Below are positions 26,168 through 34,555 of a stretch of 64,000 nucleotides of DNA, piece by piece. Positions within the stretch are counted from its first letter, which is position 1. Each line of letters starts with the position of its first letter. A program made the position numbers and the translations under genes. Where the stretch lies: positions 474,713 to 538,712 of the forward strand of contig NZ_KQ947986.1 of the NCBI RefSeq assembly GCF_001513975.1, given 5' to 3'. The notes beneath the pieces were generated by a model. That model saw only the letters and a list, made by a program, of their open reading frames with translations, did no database searches and had not been told where the DNA came from. The DNA is from Streptomyces curacoi. Lineage in GTDB: Bacteria > Actinomycetota > Actinomycetes > Streptomycetales > Streptomycetaceae.

Positions 26168-27812
26168 GACTCCCAAGCTGACCCGGCGCCCCGAGTGGAC
26201 CGAGCTGGAGGACCACCGTTCGGGCCCGCTGCTCCACCCGGACCTGCGGGAGCTGTTCGCCGCCGATCCCGGGCGGGCGCAGCGGTATGTGGTGCGCGTG
26301 GGCGATCTGCGCATCGACTACTCCAAGAACCTGGTCACCGACGAGACGCTGGCCCTGCTCCAGGAACTCGCCGCCGCAACCGACGTGTTCGGGCTGCGCG
26401 ACGCCATGTTCCGCGGCGAGAAGATCAACGTCACCGAGGACCGGGCGGTGCTCCACACGGCGCTGCGCGCGCCGCGCGACGCCGTCATCGAGGTGGACGG
26501 CGAGAACGTCGTGCCGAAGGTGCACGCGGTGCTGGACAAGATGAGCGAGTTCGCGAACCGCGTCCGCTCCGGCGAGTGGACCGGGCACACGGGCCGCCGT
26601 ATCCGCAATGTCGTCAACATCGGCATCGGCGGCTCGGACCTGGGTCCGGCGATGGCGTACGAGGTGCTGCGCCCGTTCACCGAGCGCTCCCTGACCTTCC
26701 GGTTCGTCTCCAACGTGGACGGCGCCGACCTCCACGAGGCGGTGCGGGACCTGGACCCGGCGGAGACCCTGTTCGTCGTCGCCTCCAAGACCTTCACCAC
26801 CATCGAGACGATCACCAACGCCACCTCGGCCCGCTCCTGGCTGCTGGCCGGGCTCGGCGGCGACGACAAGGCAGTGGCCAGGCACTTCGTGGCGCTGTCG
26901 ACGAACGCCGAGAAGGTGACGGAGTTCGGCATCGACCCGGACAACATGTTCGAGTTCTGGGACTGGGTCGGCGGCCGCTACTCCTACGACTCGGCGATCG
27001 GCCTGTCCCTGATGATCGCCATCGGCCCGGAGCGCTTCCGGGAGATGCTCGACGGCTTCCACATCGTCGACGAGCACTTCCGCACCGCCCCCGCCGAGGC
27101 CAACGCCCCGCTGATCCTGGGCCTGTTGGGCATCTGGTACGGCAACTTCTTCGGCGCCCAGTCGCACGCGGTGCTGCCCTACAGCCACTACCTGTCGAAG
27201 TTCACGGCGTATCTGCAGCAGCTGGACATGGAGTCCAACGGCAAGTCGGTGCAGCGCGACGGCCGGCCCGTGGACTGGCAGACCGGACCGGTGGTGTGGG
27301 GCACGCCCGGCACCAACGGGCAGCACGCCTACTACCAGTTGATCCACCAGGGCACCAAGGTCATCCCCGCCGACCTGATCGGGTTCGCGCGTCCGGTCGA
27401 CGAGCTGAGCGGCGAACTCAAGGCCCAGCACGACCTGTTGATGGCCAACCTGTTCGCCCAGGGGCAGGCGCTCGCCTTCGGCAAGACCGCCGACGAGGTG
27501 CGCGCGGAGGGCGTCGCCGAGGAGCAGGTGCCGCACCGCACCTTCCGCGGCAACCACCCGACGACGACCATCCTCGCCCGCGAGCTGACCCCGTCGGTCC
27601 TGGGCCAGCTGGTCGCCCTCTACGAACACAAGGTCTTCGTCCAGGGCGCGATCTGGAACATCGACTCCTTCGACCAGTGGGGCGTCGAGCTGGGCAAGGT
27701 GCTCGCCAAGCGAGTCGAGCCCGCCCTCACCGACGGCGCCGATGTCCCCGGCCTCGACCCCTCCACCGCCGCCCTCGTGGCCGCCTACCGTGAACTGAAG
27801 GAAGTGCACTGA
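26160..27812 (+). CDS. pgi: Glucose-6-phosphate isomerase
   Basis: A 550-residue enzyme interconverting glucose-6-phosphate and fructose-6-phosphate. Seen: the [18 protein letters not shown] phosphate-binding segment, the signature around [24 protein letters not shown], and the C-terminal [25 protein letters not shown]. The length is full for the family. The start overlaps the end of opcA. In this operon it returns pathway fructose-6-phosphate to glucose-6-phosphate, allowing repeated oxidation for NADPH. Confidence 0.97.
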   Translation: MSETPKLTRRPEWTELEDHRSGPLLHPDLRELFAADPGRAQRYVVRVGDLRIDYSKNLVTDETLALLQELAAATDVFGLRDAMFRGEKINVTEDRAVLHTALRAPRDAVIEVDGENVVPKVHAVLDKMSEFANRVRSGEWTGHTGRRIRNVVNIGIGGSDLGPAMAYEVLRPFTERSLTFRFVSNVDGADLHEAVRDLDPAETLFVVASKTFTTIETITNATSARSWLLAGLGGDDKAVARHFVALSTNAEKVTEFGIDPDNMFEFWDWVGGRYSYDSAIGLSLMIAIGPERFREMLDGFHIVDEHFRTAPAEANAPLILGLLGIWYGNFFGAQSHAVLPYSHYLSKFTAYLQQLDMESNGKSVQRDGRPVDWQTGPVVWGTPGTNGQHAYYQLIHQGTKVIPADLIGFARPVDELSGELKAQHDLLMANLFAQGQALAFGKTADEVRAEGVAEEQVPHRTFRGNHPTTTILARELTPSVLGQLVALYEHKVFVQGAIWNIDSFDQWGVELGKVLAKRVEPALTDGADVPGLDPSTAALVAAYRELKEVH

Positions 27813-27813
27813 C

Positions 27814-28692
27814 ATGCAGCTGGGACTCATCGGCCTGGGCAAGATGGGCGGCAACATGCGCGAGCGGATCCGCCGCGCGGGCCACACCGTCATCGGCTAC
27901 GACCGCGACCCCGAACTCTCCGACGTCGGCAGCCTGTCCGAACTGGTCGACAGGCTCGAAGGCCCGCGCGTGGTCTGGGTGATGGTCCCGGCCGGCGCCC
28001 CCACCCAGTCCGTCATCGACGAGCTGGGCGATCTGCTCTTCCCCGGTGACACCGTCGTCGACGGCGGCAACTCCCGCTGGACGGACGACGAGAAGCACGC
28101 CGAGGAGCTGGGCGCCAAGGGCATCGGCTTCGTCGATGCGGGCGTCTCGGGCGGTGTGTGGGGCCTGGAGAACGGCTACGCGCTGATGGTCGGCGGCGAC
28201 AAGGAGCACGTGGACCGGCTGCGGCCGGTCTTCGACGCGCTCAAGCCGGAGGGGCCGTACGGCTATGTCCACGCGGGCAAGGTGGGCGCGGGGCACTTCG
28301 CGAAGATGGTCCACAACGGCATCGAGTACGCGATGATGCAGGCCTACGCCGAGGGCTGGGAGCTGCTGGAGAAGGTCGACTCCGTGACCGACGTCCGGGA
28401 GGTCTTCCGCTCCTGGCAGGAGGGCACGGTCATCCGCTCCTGGCTGCTGGACCTCGCGGTGAACGCCCTCGACGAGGACGAGCACCTTCAGAAGCTGCGC
28501 GGGTACGCGGAGGACTCCGGCGAGGGACGCTGGACCGTGGAGGCCGCCATCGACAACGCCGTGCCGCTGCCCGCGATCACCGCCTCGCTCTTCGCGCGGT
28601 TCGCCTCCCGCCAGGACGACTCCCCGCAGATGAAGATGATCGCGGCGCTGCGCAACCAGTTCGGCGGCCACGCCGTCGAGTCGAAGGAGTAG
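27814..28692 (+). CDS. gnd: 6-phosphogluconate dehydrogenase (decarboxylating), short form
   Basis: A 292-residue enzyme, the short dimer- or tetramer-forming class rather than the 470-residue E. coli type. Seen: dinucleotide loop GLIGLGKMGGNMRERI, VVDGGNSRWTDDEKHAEEL, GFVDAGVSGGVWGLENGYALMVGG, and catalytic KMVHNGIEYAMMQAYAEGWELL. It makes ribulose-5-phosphate, CO2 and reduced cofactor. Cofactor choice (NAD or NADP) cannot be read with confidence: the first strand ends in YDRDP, whose acidic residue leans to NAD. It follows pgi by one base. Confidence 0.94.
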   Translation: MQLGLIGLGKMGGNMRERIRRAGHTVIGYDRDPELSDVGSLSELVDRLEGPRVVWVMVPAGAPTQSVIDELGDLLFPGDTVVDGGNSRWTDDEKHAEELGAKGIGFVDAGVSGGVWGLENGYALMVGGDKEHVDRLRPVFDALKPEGPYGYVHAGKVGAGHFAKMVHNGIEYAMMQAYAEGWELLEKVDSVTDVREVFRSWQEGTVIRSWLLDLAVNALDEDEHLQKLRGYAEDSGEGRWTVEAAIDNAVPLPAITASLFARFASRQDDSPQMKMIAALRNQFGGHAVESKE

Positions 28693-28697
28693 CGGCC

Positions 28698-29285
28698 GTG
28701 GGGGATCTCCTCCTGGTCCGCCACGGTGAGACGGAGTGGAGCAGGTCGGGCCAGCACACCAGCTGGACCGACCTGCCCCTCACCCGGGCCGGTGAGGAAC
28801 AGGCCAAGTCCCTGGCCCCGCTCCTGTCCGGCCGGACCTTCTCCCTGGCGCTCACCAGCCCGCTGCACCGCGCCGCGCGCACCGCCGAACTGGCGGGCGT
28901 CGCCCGGGCCGTACCGGACCCCGATCTGCACGAGTGGGACTACGGCGGCTACGAGGGCGTCACCACCGTGGAGATACACCGCACCCGCCCCGACTGGTCC
29001 CTGTGGACGGACGGCGTGCCGCCCGGACCGGACGGTCACCCCGGTGAGTCACCGGCCGAGGTGGGTGCGCGCGCCGACCGGGTGCTGTCCCGGGTCGCGG
29101 CGGCGCTCGCCGAGGGCGATGTGATCCTCGTGGCGCACGGCCACTTCCTGCGGGTCGTCACGGCCCGCAGGCTGGGGCTGGCACCCGCGGACGGGCGGCT
29201 GTTCCAGCTGGCGACGGGCACGGTGAGCCGCCTGTCGACGGAGCACGGCCGGCCGGTCGTCGCCGAGTGGAACACCCGGCCGTGA
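28698..29285 (+). CDS. Histidine phosphatase family protein
   Basis: A 195-residue phosphoglycerate-mutase-like phosphatase with GTG start at 28698. The catalytic loop LVRHGETEW lies at about 6-14, the acidic proton donor in LHEWDYGGYEG, and the second catalytic histidine in ILVAHGHFLR. Such enzymes remove phosphate from sugar phosphates or small phosphoesters. Its place 5 bases after gnd suggests a sugar phosphate from the pathway as substrate, for example to drain excess intermediates. That is inference. Confidence 0.9.
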   Translation: MGDLLLVRHGETEWSRSGQHTSWTDLPLTRAGEEQAKSLAPLLSGRTFSLALTSPLHRAARTAELAGVARAVPDPDLHEWDYGGYEGVTTVEIHRTRPDWSLWTDGVPPGPDGHPGESPAEVGARADRVLSRVAAALAEGDVILVAHGHFLRVVTARRLGLAPADGRLFQLATGTVSRLSTEHGRPVVAEWNTRP

Positions 29286-29321
29286 CAGCCACCGGCCGGA
29301 TCGCGGGAAACCGGCGGTGAG

Positions 29322-29350
29322 TTGACAGGTTCGACGGCCGGCGTCAGAGT
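29322..29350 (+). promoter_or_regulatory. Candidate promoter upstream of the beta-helix membrane protein
   Basis: TTGACA at 29322-29327 is a perfect -35 box; CAGAGT at 29345-29350, after a 17-base spacer, is a modest -10. Transcription would begin very near the ATG at 29359, so the message could be nearly leaderless. Confidence 0.5.
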
Positions 29351-29358
29351 CCCGACTG

Positions 29359-30822
29359 ATGGAGATCAACGATCTGACGCCGGCCGAGCTGCGCGTGTGG
29401 CAGGCCTTCCCCCGAGGGGAGGTCGTGGACTTCCGCACCGACGGGGACGAGGACGCGGCGACGGGGGCCGACTGGGGTGGGGAACGCGCGCTGCGCGCGT
29501 CGGTGCTGAAGGCGTTGCTCGTCAGCGCGCCCCAGGAGGACGGCGAGATCGCCGCACTGAGGGTCGTGGGCGCCCGGATCATGGGCACGCTCGACCTCAC
29601 GCACGCCGTTGTGGACCACTCGATCCGCCTGAGCCGCTGTCACTTCACGGAACCGCCGGATCTCTACGGCACCCAGTTGCGCAGACTCAGCCTGCGGGGC
29701 TCCGTTCTTCCCGCACTCGACCTCGGCAGCGCACGGGTCGACGGCTTGGTGAACCTGTCGGAGTGCCGAGTGCGCGGACGGGTGCATCTGAGCGGGGCGC
29801 AGATATCCGGTGGGCTGTTCCTGGAACGTGCCGAAATCACCGCCCGGGACGACCGGGAACCCGTACTCAAGCTCACTCGGACGGCGATCGGCGACGACCT
29901 GTGGGCGCCGGGACTCCGGGTGCGGGGCGAGATGCGGCTCAACGGCGCCCAGGTCTCGGGGTCGATCAACCTGGACGAGGCCCGGCTCAGCCGCCCCGGC
30001 CAGGTCGCTTTGGACGCGGTGACACTCAGCGTGGACGGCGACGTCCTGCTGCGGCGCGTGCATGTGGAGGGGTGGACAGGGCTGCGGGGCGCCCGCATCG
30101 CGGGCAGGCTCGACCTGTCGTACGCGCGCCTGTCGAACCCGGGTGACATGGCACTGCGGGCCGGCAGCTGCACCGTGGGGGAACTGTGGCTGCGCAGGGG
30201 CGCGCCGATGGACGGCGGTCTCAACCTGCGCCGGGCCCAGACGGACGTCCTGTTCGTGGAGCCGGAGAAGCTGCCGGACGAGGTCCGGCTCGACGGCCTC
30301 GGCTACACGACCCTCACCCCGCACGAGCCCGCCGAACGCCGCCTGCCGATGCTGGAGCGGGATGTCGACGGCTATGTCCCCCACGCCTACGAGCAGTTGA
30401 CCGCCGCATACCGCCGCATCGGCGACGACCACGCCGCCCGTCTCGTCCAGCTCGCCAAGCAGCGCCGCCACCGCACCACCCTGCCCTGGTACGGCCGTCT
30501 GTGGGGGCACATCCAGGACGCCACCGTCGGCTACGGGTTCCGGCCGATGCGGGCCCTGGGCTGGCTGCTGTCGCTGCTCGCCGTCGGCTCCGTCGCGTTC
30601 GCGCTGCACGCGCCCCCGCCCCTGAAGGCGGACGAGGCACCCGACTTCAACCCGGTGTTCTACACGCTCGATCTGCTGCTGCCGGTGATCTCCTTCGGAC
30701 AGGAACCGGCCTTCGCCCCGGAGGGCTGGCAGCAGGCCCTGGCGTATGTCCTCGTCCTCACCGGCTGGATCCTGGCCACGACGGTCGTCGCCGGTGTGTC
30801 CCGGACCGTCAACCGCCAGTAG
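29359..30822 (+). CDS. Beta-helix (pentapeptide-like) protein with channel-like membrane tail
   Basis: A 487-residue protein. Residues 60-325 are made of repeated short strands (GTLDLTHAVV, GLVNLSECRV, GRVHLSGAQI, GSINLDEARL, GRLDLSYARL) like a right-handed beta-helix. A charged helix region (PHAYEQLTAAYRRIGDDHAARLVQLAKQRR) follows, then about residues 395-487 contain a first membrane helix, a hydrophobic loop (FYTLDLLLPVISFGQEP) and a second helix (ALAYVLVLTGWILATTVVAGVSR). Helix-loop-helix of this kind resembles a two-helix ion-channel pore, but no K+-channel filter sequence is present. Databases often label relatives membrane-associated oxidoreductase without support. No redox motif is visible. 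Function unknown. Confidence 0.75.
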   Translation: MEINDLTPAELRVWQAFPRGEVVDFRTDGDEDAATGADWGGERALRASVLKALLVSAPQEDGEIAALRVVGARIMGTLDLTHAVVDHSIRLSRCHFTEPPDLYGTQLRRLSLRGSVLPALDLGSARVDGLVNLSECRVRGRVHLSGAQISGGLFLERAEITARDDREPVLKLTRTAIGDDLWAPGLRVRGEMRLNGAQVSGSINLDEARLSRPGQVALDAVTLSVDGDVLLRRVHVEGWTGLRGARIAGRLDLSYARLSNPGDMALRAGSCTVGELWLRRGAPMDGGLNLRRAQTDVLFVEPEKLPDEVRLDGLGYTTLTPHEPAERRLPMLERDVDGYVPHAYEQLTAAYRRIGDDHAARLVQLAKQRRHRTTLPWYGRLWGHIQDATVGYGFRPMRALGWLLSLLAVGSVAFALHAPPPLKADEAPDFNPVFYTLDLLLPVISFGQEPAFAPEGWQQALAYVLVLTGWILATTVVAGVSRTVNRQ

Positions 30823-30823
30823 G

Positions 30824-32605
30824 TCACCGCGCCAGGTGCTGCGCCGCCAGCCGCACCGGTGCGTTCGGGGCGCCGTAGCCCCGGTAGCCGTCGCGCTGCA
30901 CCAGCTCGAAGAAGACGTGGCCGACCGTCGTGGTGTAGCAGTGCCGGAACGTGCCGTACGCGTCGCGGTCGTAGAGGATGCCCAGCTCCCGGTACGTCTC
31001 CAGCTCGCCGTCGGCGAACTCGTACCGGGCCGCCAGGTCGTCGTAGTAGTTGGCGGGGATCGGCAGCAGCCGGCCGCCCGCCCGGCGGAAGCGTCGGGCC
31101 GCGGCGACCACGTCGTCCGTGGCCAGCGCGATGTGCTGGGCGTGCACGGTGTCGTCGGTCGGCGCCGCGCCGACGCCGAGGGCGACACGGACGCTGCCGT
31201 CGGCGTTGGTGACGGCGCGGCTGCGCATCAGACCGTACGGGTCGGCGACGTCGACGCTCTCCTGGGCGTGCAGGCCGAGGACGCTGCGGTGGAAGAGGGT
31301 GGCCTCGTCGTAGTGGTGCCAGGGCTGGGTGAGGGCGAGATGGTCGATGCCGCGCACGGTCGCGGCCCCGCGCGCTTCGTGCCCGACGTCCGCGAAGTCC
31401 GCCCGCCAGTTGGGCAGTTGGGGCCGGTCCGTCGCGCAGAAGAAGAGTTCCGTGCCGTCGGGCGCGGCCACCGCGTCGAGCGGGGCGTCGTCGAGGGCGC
31501 GGCGGCGTGGCAGGACGGGCGCCAGGAGGGCCTCGGCGCGGCGGGCCGCTCCGGCGGGGTCCGGTGACTCCAGGCCGATCGCGGCGAGTCCGGTGCCGTC
31601 CCGGCGTGCGGCGCCCGCCGTGTTGACCAGGACGCGGGCCTCGCCCTGCTGCCAGAGGTCGACCGGTTTGCCGCGGTGCCGTGCGGTGCGGGCGAAGCCC
31701 AGGGCGCCGAGTACGGCCGAGACCGGCTCGGCGTCGGGCGTGACCAGCTCGGCGAAGGCGACGCCGGTGGGGACGCAGGAGGCGGGCGGGGTGATCAGGC
31801 CGAGCGTCTCCTGGAGGACCAGCAGGGAGCGGCGGGCGTCCACGGCGGTCGGGCCGGCGTCGGCCTGGCGGAAGACGTCGTTGAAGACCTCCAGGGACAG
31901 CGGCCCGCGGTATCCGGTGCGCAGGACGTGGCGGACCAGACCGGCCACGTCGAAGCCGCCCTGTCCCGGGAAGCAGCGGTAGTGGCGGCTCCACTGCAGG
32001 ACGTCCATCGCGAGCAGCGGGGCGTCGGCGAGCTGGAGGAAGAAGATCTTCTCGCCGGGGATGTCCTCGATGCCCTTGGGGTCCGAGCCCTTGGAGAGGA
32101 TGTGGAAGCTGTCCAGGCAGGTGCCGAGCGCGGGATGGTCGGCGGCCTCGATGATGCGCCAGGCGTGGGTGTACGTGTTGACGTGGCGCCCCCAGGCCAG
32201 CGCCTCGTAGGCGACGCGGATGCCGAAGTCCTGGGCCAGGTCGGCGAGTTGGCGCAGGTGATACGCGGCGAGCGCGTCGTCGTCCACGGCGAGCGGATGG
32301 ACGCTGGAGCAGACGAGCACCGTGTCGGCGCCGAGCCGCCGCATCAGCTCGAACTTGTGCCGGGCGCGCCGCAGGTTGCGGGCGAACTCGTCGGCGGGCA
32401 CGGCCTCGATGTCCCGCATCGGCTGGTAGAGGTCGATGGTGAGGCCGAGGTCGGCGCAGCGGGCGCGGATCTCCTCGAGGGTGAGGGGGCTGGCCAGCAG
32501 GTCGTTCTCGAAGATCTCCACGCCGTCGAAGCCGGCCCTGGAGGCGGCCGTGAGCTTTTCGGTGAGGGATCCGCTGAGGGAGACGGTGGCTATGGACGTA
32601 CGCAT
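30824..32605 (-). CDS. quiC: 3-dehydroshikimate dehydratase with C-terminal VOC domains
   Basis: A 593-residue fusion. Residues 1-280 are an AP-endonuclease-2/sugar-isomerase TIM barrel (MRTSIATVSLSGSLTEKLTAASRAGFDGVEIFENDL, VAYEALAWGRHVNTY, GTCLDSFHILSKG, LSLEVFND) with the metal ligands expected for 3-dehydroshikimate dehydratases. Residues 300-593 contain two vicinal-oxygen-chelate units like 4-hydroxyphenylpyruvate dioxygenase (GIDHLALT, AQHIALATDDVVAAARRFRRAGG, GHVFFELVQRDGYRGYG). This is the architecture of bacterial QuiC1, which makes protocatechuate from shikimate or quinate. ATG 32605 is preceded by GAAGAGG. It lies downstream of the shikimate dehydrogenase gene. The VOC part probably has a structural role or a separate substrate. 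Confidence 0.9.
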   Translation of the reverse strand: MRTSIATVSLSGSLTEKLTAASRAGFDGVEIFENDLLASPLTLEEIRARCADLGLTIDLYQPMRDIEAVPADEFARNLRRARHKFELMRRLGADTVLVCSSVHPLAVDDDALAAYHLRQLADLAQDFGIRVAYEALAWGRHVNTYTHAWRIIEAADHPALGTCLDSFHILSKGSDPKGIEDIPGEKIFFLQLADAPLLAMDVLQWSRHYRCFPGQGGFDVAGLVRHVLRTGYRGPLSLEVFNDVFRQADAGPTAVDARRSLLVLQETLGLITPPASCVPTGVAFAELVTPDAEPVSAVLGALGFARTARHRGKPVDLWQQGEARVLVNTAGAARRDGTGLAAIGLESPDPAGAARRAEALLAPVLPRRRALDDAPLDAVAAPDGTELFFCATDRPQLPNWRADFADVGHEARGAATVRGIDHLALTQPWHHYDEATLFHRSVLGLHAQESVDVADPYGLMRSRAVTNADGSVRVALGVGAAPTDDTVHAQHIALATDDVVAAARRFRRAGGRLLPIPANYYDDLAARYEFADGELETYRELGILYDRDAYGTFRHCYTTTVGHVFFELVQRDGYRGYGAPNAPVRLAAQHLAR

Positions 32606-32628
32606 GCCGATACCTCTTCCTGCCTCTT

Positions 32629-32684
32629 TCCTGTCCTGCCTGCCTCGGGGTTCCTGTCTCCTGTCCTGCCTATCCCGGGGTTCC
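32629..32684. repeat. Imperfect 26-bp direct repeat, period 30
   Basis: Copies at 32629-32654 and 32659-32684 share 23 of 26 bases (cores TCCTGTCCTGCC and CGGGGTTCC). The second copy covers the last codons of the shikimate dehydrogenase gene and the first lies in the gap before quiC, so a small duplication has extended the spacer between the two cotranscribed genes. Confidence 0.7.
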
Positions 32685-33554
32685 CACGGCACCCGCCAGC
32701 TCGGCGATGTCCGCGAGCATCCGGGTGCTGTCGGGCTCGCGTCCGGTGAACAGGCGGAAGGCGTCCGCGGCCTGGAAGACCGCCATCCCGCCGCCGTCGA
32801 GGGTGGCGCAGCCGAGCGCCCGGGCGGTGCGCAGCAGCTCGGTCTCCAGCGGGCGGTAGACGACCTCGGCGATCCACAGGCCGGGGTGGAGCAGCTCGGC
32901 CGGCAGGGGCAGACCGGGGTGGGCGGCCATGCCGGTGGGGGTGGCGTGCACGAGGCCGTCGGCGTGGCTCAGCAGCGTGGCCAGCGCGTCCGGCGCCGCG
33001 GCGACCGCACGGCCGGCGCCGAAGTGCCGGTTCAACGCCCCCGCGAGGGCCGCGGCCCGGTCGCTCAGCGCGTCGACCACGGTGATCCGCCCGGCGCCGA
33101 GGGTCAGCATGGCGTGCGCGACGGCCGCGCCCGCGCCGCCGGCACCCAGCTGCACGACCCGCTCCAGCGGCGCGTCGGGCAGCCCGCGCGCGAAGGAGGC
33201 GGCGAAGCCGGTGACGTCGGTGTTGTGGCCGACGGCCCGGCCGCCTTCGAAGACGACGGTGTTGACCGCGCCCAGCGCCTCGGCCTGCGGGGCGAGGGCG
33301 TCCAGGTGACCGATGACGAGCTGCTTGCACGGGTGGGTGATGTTGAGCCCGTCGAAGCCCAGGTCGCGGGCGGCCCGCACCAGGTCGCCCACCGCCTCGG
33401 GCGGGACGCCGAGCGTGTCGATGTCGATGAGCCGGTACAGACAGCGCAGGCCCTGCCGGTCGGCCTCCCGCTCGTGCAGCGCGGGGCTGAGGGAGGGTCC
33501 GATGCCGGCACCGATCAGCCCGACGAGATACGAGTCCTTGGCGTCCTGTGCCAC
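32670..33554 (-). CDS. aroE: Quinate/shikimate dehydrogenase
   Basis: A 294-residue AroE-family enzyme with GTG start at 33554 after AGGAGG. Seen: VGLIGAGIGPSLSPALHEREADRQGL (substrate domain), GLNITHPCKQLVIGHLD with the catalytic lysine, GAVNTVVFEGGRAVGHNTDVTGF, and cofactor loop QLGAGGAGAAVAHAML. The cofactor strand ends in VDAL, with aspartate, which favours NAD and fits a catabolic rather than biosynthetic enzyme. With the dehydratase, regulator and transporter around it, it most likely oxidises shikimate or quinate to the dehydro acid for breakdown. Confidence 0.9.
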   Translation of the reverse strand: MAQDAKDSYLVGLIGAGIGPSLSPALHEREADRQGLRCLYRLIDIDTLGVPPEAVGDLVRAARDLGFDGLNITHPCKQLVIGHLDALAPQAEALGAVNTVVFEGGRAVGHNTDVTGFAASFARGLPDAPLERVVQLGAGGAGAAVAHAMLTLGAGRITVVDALSDRAAALAGALNRHFGAGRAVAAAPDALATLLSHADGLVHATPTGMAAHPGLPLPAELLHPGLWIAEVVYRPLETELLRTARALGCATLDGGGMAVFQAADAFRLFTGREPDSTRMLADIAELAGAVGTPG

Positions 33555-33575
33555 CGGGACCTCCTGAACGGCTCA

Positions 33576-33600
33576 CTAATGTACGAACTGGTGAGTTAGT
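33576..33600. promoter_or_regulatory. Candidate TetR operator, copy 1
   Basis: Read on the minus strand, this 25-bp site is ACTAACT-N2-CCAGT-N2-GT-N2-ATTAG. It lies between the divergent aroE-quiC operon and the TetR gene, just upstream of the aroE start. A second site with 19 of 25 identical bases lies before the transporter gene at 34451-34475. Confidence 0.7.
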
Positions 33601-33722
33601 CATAGCAGGAGGTTCCCGCACTTGGGAAGGCCTGTCCCGACACGGGCGGCGAGGGGGCTTCTACAATCACCGGCACGCGGGTGGGCCACCGGGGAGCGCC
33701 CACCCCTCGCCGAAGGAAGCCG

Positions 33723-34388
33723 ATGACCAGCGTCGAAGAGCCGGCACGAACAGGCGGACGGATCCGGGACGCCGCCCGCACCAAGGCCGAGATCCTCGAC
33801 GTCGCGACGCAGGAGTTCGCCCGCGCCGGCTACGACGGCGCCCGCGTCGACGAGATCGCGGCCCGCACCCGCACCACGAAGCGGATGATCTACTACTACT
33901 TCGGCGGCAAGGAGCAGCTGTTCACGGCCGTGCTGGAACGGGCGTACGGCGTGATCCGGGAGGCCGAGCAGCAGCTCGACGTGGAGCACCTGGACCCCGT
34001 CGCGGCCATCCGGCGGCTGGCGGAGCTGACCTTCGACCACCACGAGCAGCACCCCGACTTCATCCGCCTGGTCAGCATCGAGAACATCCACGGGGCCGAG
34101 CACATCGCCGCCTCCGCGAAGCTCGGCAAGATCGGCTCACCGGCGCTGGACGTGATCCGCCGGATCCTGGAGTCGGGGCAGAAGTCCGGCCTGTTCACGG
34201 CCGACGTGGACGCCGTCGACCTGCACGCGATGATCAGCTCCTTCTGCTTCTTCCGGGTCTCCAACCGGCACACCTTCGGCGCGCTGTTCGGCCGTGACCT
34301 GGTGGATCCGGCGCAGCGCGAGCACTACCGCGCGATGCTCGGTGACATGGTGATCGCCTACCTGACCGCGGAGCGCGCGGCGGGCTGA
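33723..34388 (+). CDS. TetR-family regulator of the shikimate module
   Basis: A 221-residue protein starting at ATG 33723 behind GAAGGAAG. The helix-turn-helix (KAEILDVATQEFARAGYDGARVDEIAARTRTTKRMIYYYFGGKEQLFTAVLERAY) is canonical; the C-terminal half is the ligand domain, with ISSFCFFRVSNRHTFGALFGRDL typical of TetR regulators of aromatic catabolism. It is divergent from aroE-quiC and followed by the transporter gene. Two matching operator sites flank it, so it probably represses both transcripts and itself until shikimate or a derivative binds. Confidence 0.9.
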   Translation: MTSVEEPARTGGRIRDAARTKAEILDVATQEFARAGYDGARVDEIAARTRTTKRMIYYYFGGKEQLFTAVLERAYGVIREAEQQLDVEHLDPVAAIRRLAELTFDHHEQHPDFIRLVSIENIHGAEHIAASAKLGKIGSPALDVIRRILESGQKSGLFTADVDAVDLHAMISSFCFFRVSNRHTFGALFGRDLVDPAQREHYRAMLGDMVIAYLTAERAAG

Positions 34389-34407
34389 AGTCGTACGGCA
34401 CCACCCC

Positions 34408-34436
34408 TTGACACCCGGGAAACGTGGGCGCAACAT
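34408..34436 (+). promoter_or_regulatory. Candidate promoter of the shikimate-module transporter
   Basis: TTGACA at 34408-34413, then CAACAT at 34431-34436 after a 17-base spacer. The second TetR operator lies directly downstream, where a bound repressor would block elongation. Confidence 0.5.
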
Positions 34437-34450
34437 CCGTAGCCACCGCT

Positions 34451-34475
34451 ACTAACTATCCAGTGGGTTAATTAG
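34451..34475. promoter_or_regulatory. Candidate TetR operator, copy 2
   Basis: Plus strand reads ACTAACT-N2-CCAGT-N2-GT-N2-ATTAG, matching the site at 33576-33600 in 19 of 25 positions, with all the patterned positions conserved. It lies between the TetR stop and the transporter start. Confidence 0.7.
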
Positions 34476-34555
34476 CCGGGATCCGGCACCTCTCCCCATT
34501 CCCTCGTTCCCACCCCCACTCCACTTACGTTGGAGTCCCCTCGAAGGAGTACGCC

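Noticed and set aside
30824..32605. Plain 4-hydroxyphenylpyruvate dioxygenase
   Set aside because: Only the C-terminal half resembles that enzyme; the N-terminal half is a complete sugar-isomerase-type barrel, and neighbours are shikimate genes, so the QuiC-type dehydratase is the better call.
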